Positions 33,267 through 35,810 of a stretch of DNA of 35,810 nt are shown one piece after another. The notes under the pieces were generated by a model. It was not told the DNA's origin and did no database searches. It saw nothing but the letters and a program-made list of their open reading frames with translations. Within the stretch, counting starts at the first letter, position 1. The number at the start of each line of letters is the position of its first letter. The stretch covers positions 1 through 35,810 of the forward strand of contig JAUJOZ010000040.1 of assembly GCA_030447415.1 (NCBI GenBank). The letters are read 5' to 3'. A program made the translations under genes and the position numbers. The DNA comes from Thermomicrobiales bacterium (lineage in GTDB: Bacteria; Chloroflexota; Chloroflexia; Thermomicrobiales; UBA6265).

Positions 33267-33968
33267 TCACCGGCTCAGGTAGACCGGCTCCAGCGTCACC
33301 GGGTCGTCCGCCTCACCGGCCCGCCAGCGCCGCCAGGCGAGCTCCGCCACGGCGGCGGGACGTCGGGCGCGCAAGAGCCTCGGCGGCACCGCGACGCCGG
33401 GCACGGCCGCCACGATCGTCTCTTGGGACGGCGAGAGCTCGCCGGTAACGATCGTCTCCTCCAGCATCCCCGCCACCTGCTCCGCCAGTTCCTCAACCGT
33501 GCCGTTGCGCGGGGTCGCGGTTTGGCCCCATCCATCGGGTCCCGACCCGTAGGCAGCCCAGACGAGGCGGCCACGCCCCGCCGCCACGACGGCGACGACC
33601 GGACGCCCGCCGGCCGCATGGGGCAGGGCCGCGGCGTCGAGCGTCGGCACGCCGAGGAGCGCGACGTCGGGGCCGAGTCCCAGCACCAACCCCTTCGCGA
33701 CGCTCATCCCGACGCGCAGCCCATTGAACGTTCCCGGCCCGGTGGCGACGGCGACCGCGCCGAGGTCGGCGACCACCAGACCGAGCAGCGCCATGACCGC
33801 GTGGACCTGCGCCAGCAACGTCACCGTCTGCTCGCGGCCGGCGTGCCAGCTCAGCTCGGCGACCCGCGCGCCGTCGAAGAGAGCGACGCCGGCCTGCTCC
33901 GTCGAGCTATCGATGGCCAAGAGGAGGCGGCCGGTGTCCGGCTCCCCTCTTCCCGCCTGGCGTTCCAT
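33267..33968 (-). CDS. tsaB: tRNA threonylcarbamoyladenosine biosynthesis protein TsaB
   Basis: TsaB is the inactive ASKHA-fold partner of TsaD in t6A synthesis. The N-terminal strand-turn LLAIDSSTEQAGVALFDGA and the helix GAVAVATGPGTFNGLRVGMS, with the downstream AKGLVLGLGPDVALLGVPTL, are diagnostic. The C-terminal half is variable, as usual; it ends with DDPVTLEPVYLSR, the LEPxYLR-like tail seen in TsaB. ATG 33968 has a G-run (GGGGG) upstream; GTG 33980 adds four residues. The rimI-like gene starts 170 bases downstream and tsaD follows, so the three form a t6A/ribosomal modification cluster on one strand, though the gaps are larger than usual for such operons. Confidence 0.92.
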   Translation of the reverse strand: MERQAGRGEPDTGRLLLAIDSSTEQAGVALFDGARVAELSWHAGREQTVTLLAQVHAVMALLGLVVADLGAVAVATGPGTFNGLRVGMSVAKGLVLGLGPDVALLGVPTLDAAALPHAAGGRPVVAVVAAGRGRLVWAAYGSGPDGWGQTATPRNGTVEELAEQVAGMLEETIVTGELSPSQETIVAAVPGVAVPPRLLRARRPAAVAELAWRRWRAGEADDPVTLEPVYLSR

Positions 33969-33980
33969 CGCTGCCCCCAC

Positions 33981-34472
33981 GGTTCACCGTTGCGCCGCCG
34001 CCGCCGTGCGGCGTGACCGGCGGCACCTGCTAGGATGATTGTGAAGCGGGCGCCGAGGTCCGGCGATGAACCGAGTCTAACGCGGCGTCGACCGACCCCA
34101 CCGCCGGATGGCGGAGGATGGGGCAAATCCGACGAGGTCCAGTTATGTCCACCAGGGCGGGCGAGGGAAGGGGGATCTGCTCGGCGAACAGCCGTGAATG
34201 ACGGTGAGCTGCCTCGCTAGGACCGTTAGCTGTCCGTGCGCCGATGCCGGCAGCGAGGCGATATCGGTCACGGATCGTTCTATGTCGCGCGTTCACATGA
34301 GTGTAGGGGTCTTGGATCGGCGCTTCCTCACGCGATCGACCGGCTTGGGCCGATGTCAACGACGCGGCGGTCATGGGCACGTGTGTTTACAACCCTGGGT
34401 GCAGCAGCGCTTCCGACGCGCAAGTAAGCTCCCGATGGCGGCATCCGGACGCTGCCAGCACAAAGCAGGTCG
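33981..34472. other. Divergent intergenic region between tsaB and the HAD phosphatase
   Basis: About 490 bases separate the divergent tsaB and HAD genes. The region is less GC-rich than the coding parts. I see no gene: the open frames on the plus strand (about 34198-34476) are Arg/Ser/Cys-rich with no ribosome binding site. Promoters for both genes must lie here. TTTACA at 34386-34391 could be a -35 box for the HAD gene, but no fitting -10 is seen. Confidence 0.4.
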
Positions 34473-35405
34473 ATGATGGACCCGTATCGGCGCAACGGGG
34501 ACCAGCTCTCGAGGACGCAGGCTTTGGCGGCTCCGCGAGCGGCGTCGCCGGTCGTCTCCCCGGCCGGCCGGCCTGATCGCCTCGTCGCTGGCTACATCTT
34601 TGACCTGGACGGCACGATCTACCTCGGCGAGGAGCTCCTACCCGGCGCCAGGCGCTTGATCGATGCGCTGATCTCGCTAGATCGCAAGATCCTCTTTCTC
34701 TCCAACAACCCGACCAGCTCGCCGGAGGATTATGCCGCTAAGCTGACGCGCCTCGGCGTCCCGGCGACGCGCGAGCAGGTGCTGAACTCCGTCGACACGA
34801 TGACGAGTTGGCTGGTGGGCCACCATCCCAACGCCACCGTTTTCCCGATCAGCGAAGCGCCGCTCAAGCGAGCGCTCGCGACCGCCGGTATCCGGATGTC
34901 GGACGATCCAACCGAGATCGATATCGTGATTGCGAGCTACGATCGCGGCTTCGACTACCGGAAGCTGCAGATTGCCTTCGACGCGATCTGCACGTTCGGA
35001 CCGGCCCGGCTCGTCACGACCAATCCTGACCGATTTTGCCCGTTGCCCGGTGGGCGCGGCGAGCCGGACGCCGCCGCCGTGATTGGGGCAATCGAAGGCT
35101 GCACCGGGGTCCGCTGCGAGCAAAACACCGGCAAACCGGACCCGTTCATGCTCGAAGCTGCCCTGGAGCGGCTGGGCCTGACCGCGGCCAACTGCATCAT
35201 GGTCGGCGATCGGCTGATGACCGACATTCGGATGGCGATCGACGCCGGCATGCCCTCCGCCCTGGTGCTGACCGGGGAGACGACGCCGGACATTCTCCAG
35301 GCTCACCAGCCAGACGACTATCCGACCTGGGTCCTCAACCGCGTCGATGAGGTGCTACCGGAGTCCATCTGGAGCGAGCGCGACTGGACCGGCACCGGCA
35401 GCTGA
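34473..35405 (+). CDS. HAD-superfamily phosphatase, NagD-like (HAD-IIA)
   Basis: This 310-residue hydrolase dephosphorylates small phosphorylated metabolites, probably a nucleotide or a sugar phosphate. The nucleophile motif is FDLDGTIYLGEELLPGA (Asp44 and Asp46), motif II is LFLSNNPTSS, the lysine motif is NTGKPDPFM, and the acidic motif is MVGDRLMTDIRMAIDAGM; the C2-type cap lies between motifs II and III, as in NagD, AraL and 4-nitrophenylphosphatases. There is an N-terminal extension of about 38 residues of low complexity before the fold; two ATG codons in tandem (34473, 34476) are the likely start. A perfect hairpin follows the gene at 35607. The frame is complete. Confidence 0.93.
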   Translation: MMDPYRRNGDQLSRTQALAAPRAASPVVSPAGRPDRLVAGYIFDLDGTIYLGEELLPGARRLIDALISLDRKILFLSNNPTSSPEDYAAKLTRLGVPATREQVLNSVDTMTSWLVGHHPNATVFPISEAPLKRALATAGIRMSDDPTEIDIVIASYDRGFDYRKLQIAFDAICTFGPARLVTTNPDRFCPLPGGRGEPDAAAVIGAIEGCTGVRCEQNTGKPDPFMLEAALERLGLTAANCIMVGDRLMTDIRMAIDAGMPSALVLTGETTPDILQAHQPDDYPTWVLNRVDEVLPESIWSERDWTGTGS

Positions 35406-35606
35406 CGAGCGCCGGCACCTCTGTGCCAGCACGCCCGTCTCGCCCTATCGACAGAGGCCCGAAGCGCTGAGGGTCCGCCTACCTGTGCGATTCGGGAACC
35501 AGACTTCCGAGTCGGGGCGCTCCTCCTCGACTGCCCGGACGGAGCCAGCGAGGTGCCGATCACCGAGGACGCGACGGTTACAGCAGGCGGCCAAGGAGCG
35601 GGGTCG
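35406..35606. other. Gap after the HAD phosphatase
   Basis: About 200 bases follow the phosphatase before the hairpin. No gene with protein-like composition or a ribosome binding site is seen in it on either strand. Confidence 0.4.
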
Positions 35607-35654
35607 CCAGCAGCGAAGGACCGGACGCTGGAGCGTCCGGTCCTTCGCTGCTGG
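35607..35654. terminator. Perfect 23-bp hairpin
   Basis: Positions 35607-35629 pair without mismatch with 35632-35654, around a two-base centre (in practice a four-base TGGA loop). It lies between two convergent genes, the HAD phosphatase ending at 35405 and a minus-strand gene ending at 35684, so it could terminate both. There is no T-run on either side, so a rho-independent role is unproven; a mobile or REP-like repeat is an alternative. Confidence 0.6.
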
Positions 35655-35683
35655 GTAGAGACCCCCCAATCCGGAGAGGACGT

Positions 35684-35810
35684 CTAGCCCTCGACGGCTT
35701 CTACCTGCTCGACGATCGGCTGGGCTTCCTCTTCGAGCGTCGTCTTGATCCCCTCGAAGGTCGGCTGGACCTCAGCCTGGCTGACGGTGAGCTGCTCCAG
35801 CCCCTTGCCG
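35684..35810 (-). CDS. 3' end of a gene of unknown function, cut by the window edge
   Basis: On the minus strand an open frame enters from the right edge and ends at a TAG (35686-35684), giving the last 41 residues of a protein. The peptide is acidic and glutamate/glutamine-rich (for example VQPTFEGIKTTLEEEAQPIV and EQVEAVEG) with a heptad-like spacing of hydrophobic residues, so it may be helical or a coiled coil. The strong bias to GC third positions and the hairpin just after the stop make a real gene likely. The family cannot be named from this piece. Confidence 0.6.
   Translation of the reverse strand, partial: GKGLEQLTVSQAEVQPTFEGIKTTLEEEAQPIVEQVEAVEG

Noticed and set aside
34198..34476. 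92-residue open frame before the HAD gene
   Set aside because: Low-complexity Arg/Ser/Cys-rich translation, no ribosome binding site and no motif.
1..35810. tRNA, rRNA and mobile-element genes
   Set aside because: I looked for T-loop words such as GGTTCGAATCC, transposase motifs and long terminal repeats and found none; a covariance search would be needed to exclude small RNAs.

Overview
The window is GC-rich (roughly 70%) and densely coded, with no rRNA, tRNA, CRISPR array, insertion sequence or phage gene that I could find. The gene mix suggests a Chloroflexota bacterium of the Thermomicrobia/Sphaerobacter type: a c-di-AMP receptor, an ECF sigma factor with a zinc-finger anti-sigma partner, PEP carboxylase, prolyl-oligopeptidase-family peptidases, an adenine deaminase, and GC-rich intergenic hairpins. 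This placement is inference from recognition, not from a database search.

Layout. 1-8.1 kb: a Tat-exported branched-chain-amino-acid-type ABC substrate-binding protein (minus) with a good promoter, divergent from a DAO-family FAD oxidoreductase; then a hypothetical protein, an adenine deaminase with a broken reading frame and an L-aspartate oxidase (nadB) with several frame breaks. 8.1-14.7 kb: an S9A prolyl oligopeptidase (minus), divergent folC, a small membrane protein (minus), an ECF sigma factor overlapping a frame-broken anti-sigma factor, and a small hypothetical gene. 14.8-17.8 kb: a glycosyltransferase / flippase-like / methyltransferase module behind a recognisable promoter. 17.9-24.1 kb: a zinc-ribbon membrane protein with an eight-bladed PQQ-type propeller, PEP carboxylase (minus), a GNAT acetyltransferase and a two-helix channel-like protein with a non-canonical pore. 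24.2-27.5 kb: an S9C-type peptidase with one frame break, a TPR protein and a 2H phosphoesterase. 27.7-34.0 kb: a long minus-strand series, in transcription order tsaB, rimI-like, tsaD, inositol monophosphatase, a hypothetical gene, the c-di-AMP receptor darA and an M20 metallopeptidase. 34.4-35.8 kb: a NagD-like HAD phosphatase, a perfect 23-bp hairpin, and the 3' end of a convergent gene.

How the genes fit together. Peptide and amino-acid use is a visible theme (substrate-binding protein, two S9 peptidases, M20 hydrolase). tsaB and tsaD belong to tRNA t6A synthesis. nadB and folC are cofactor genes; ade is purine salvage; ppc is anaplerotic.

I do not see a convincing new defence, mobile or biosynthetic system. 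The most notable signals are: (i) at least seven single-base indels concentrated in four genes (ade, nadB, anti-sigma, S9C peptidase), mostly in G/C homopolymers, which look more like sequence error than gene death; (ii) a channel-like protein lacking the TVGYG filter; (iii) the zinc-ribbon/propeller fusion; (iv) a 16-nt sequence repeated in inverted orientation upstream of darA and rimI; and (v) the long hairpin at 35.6 kb.
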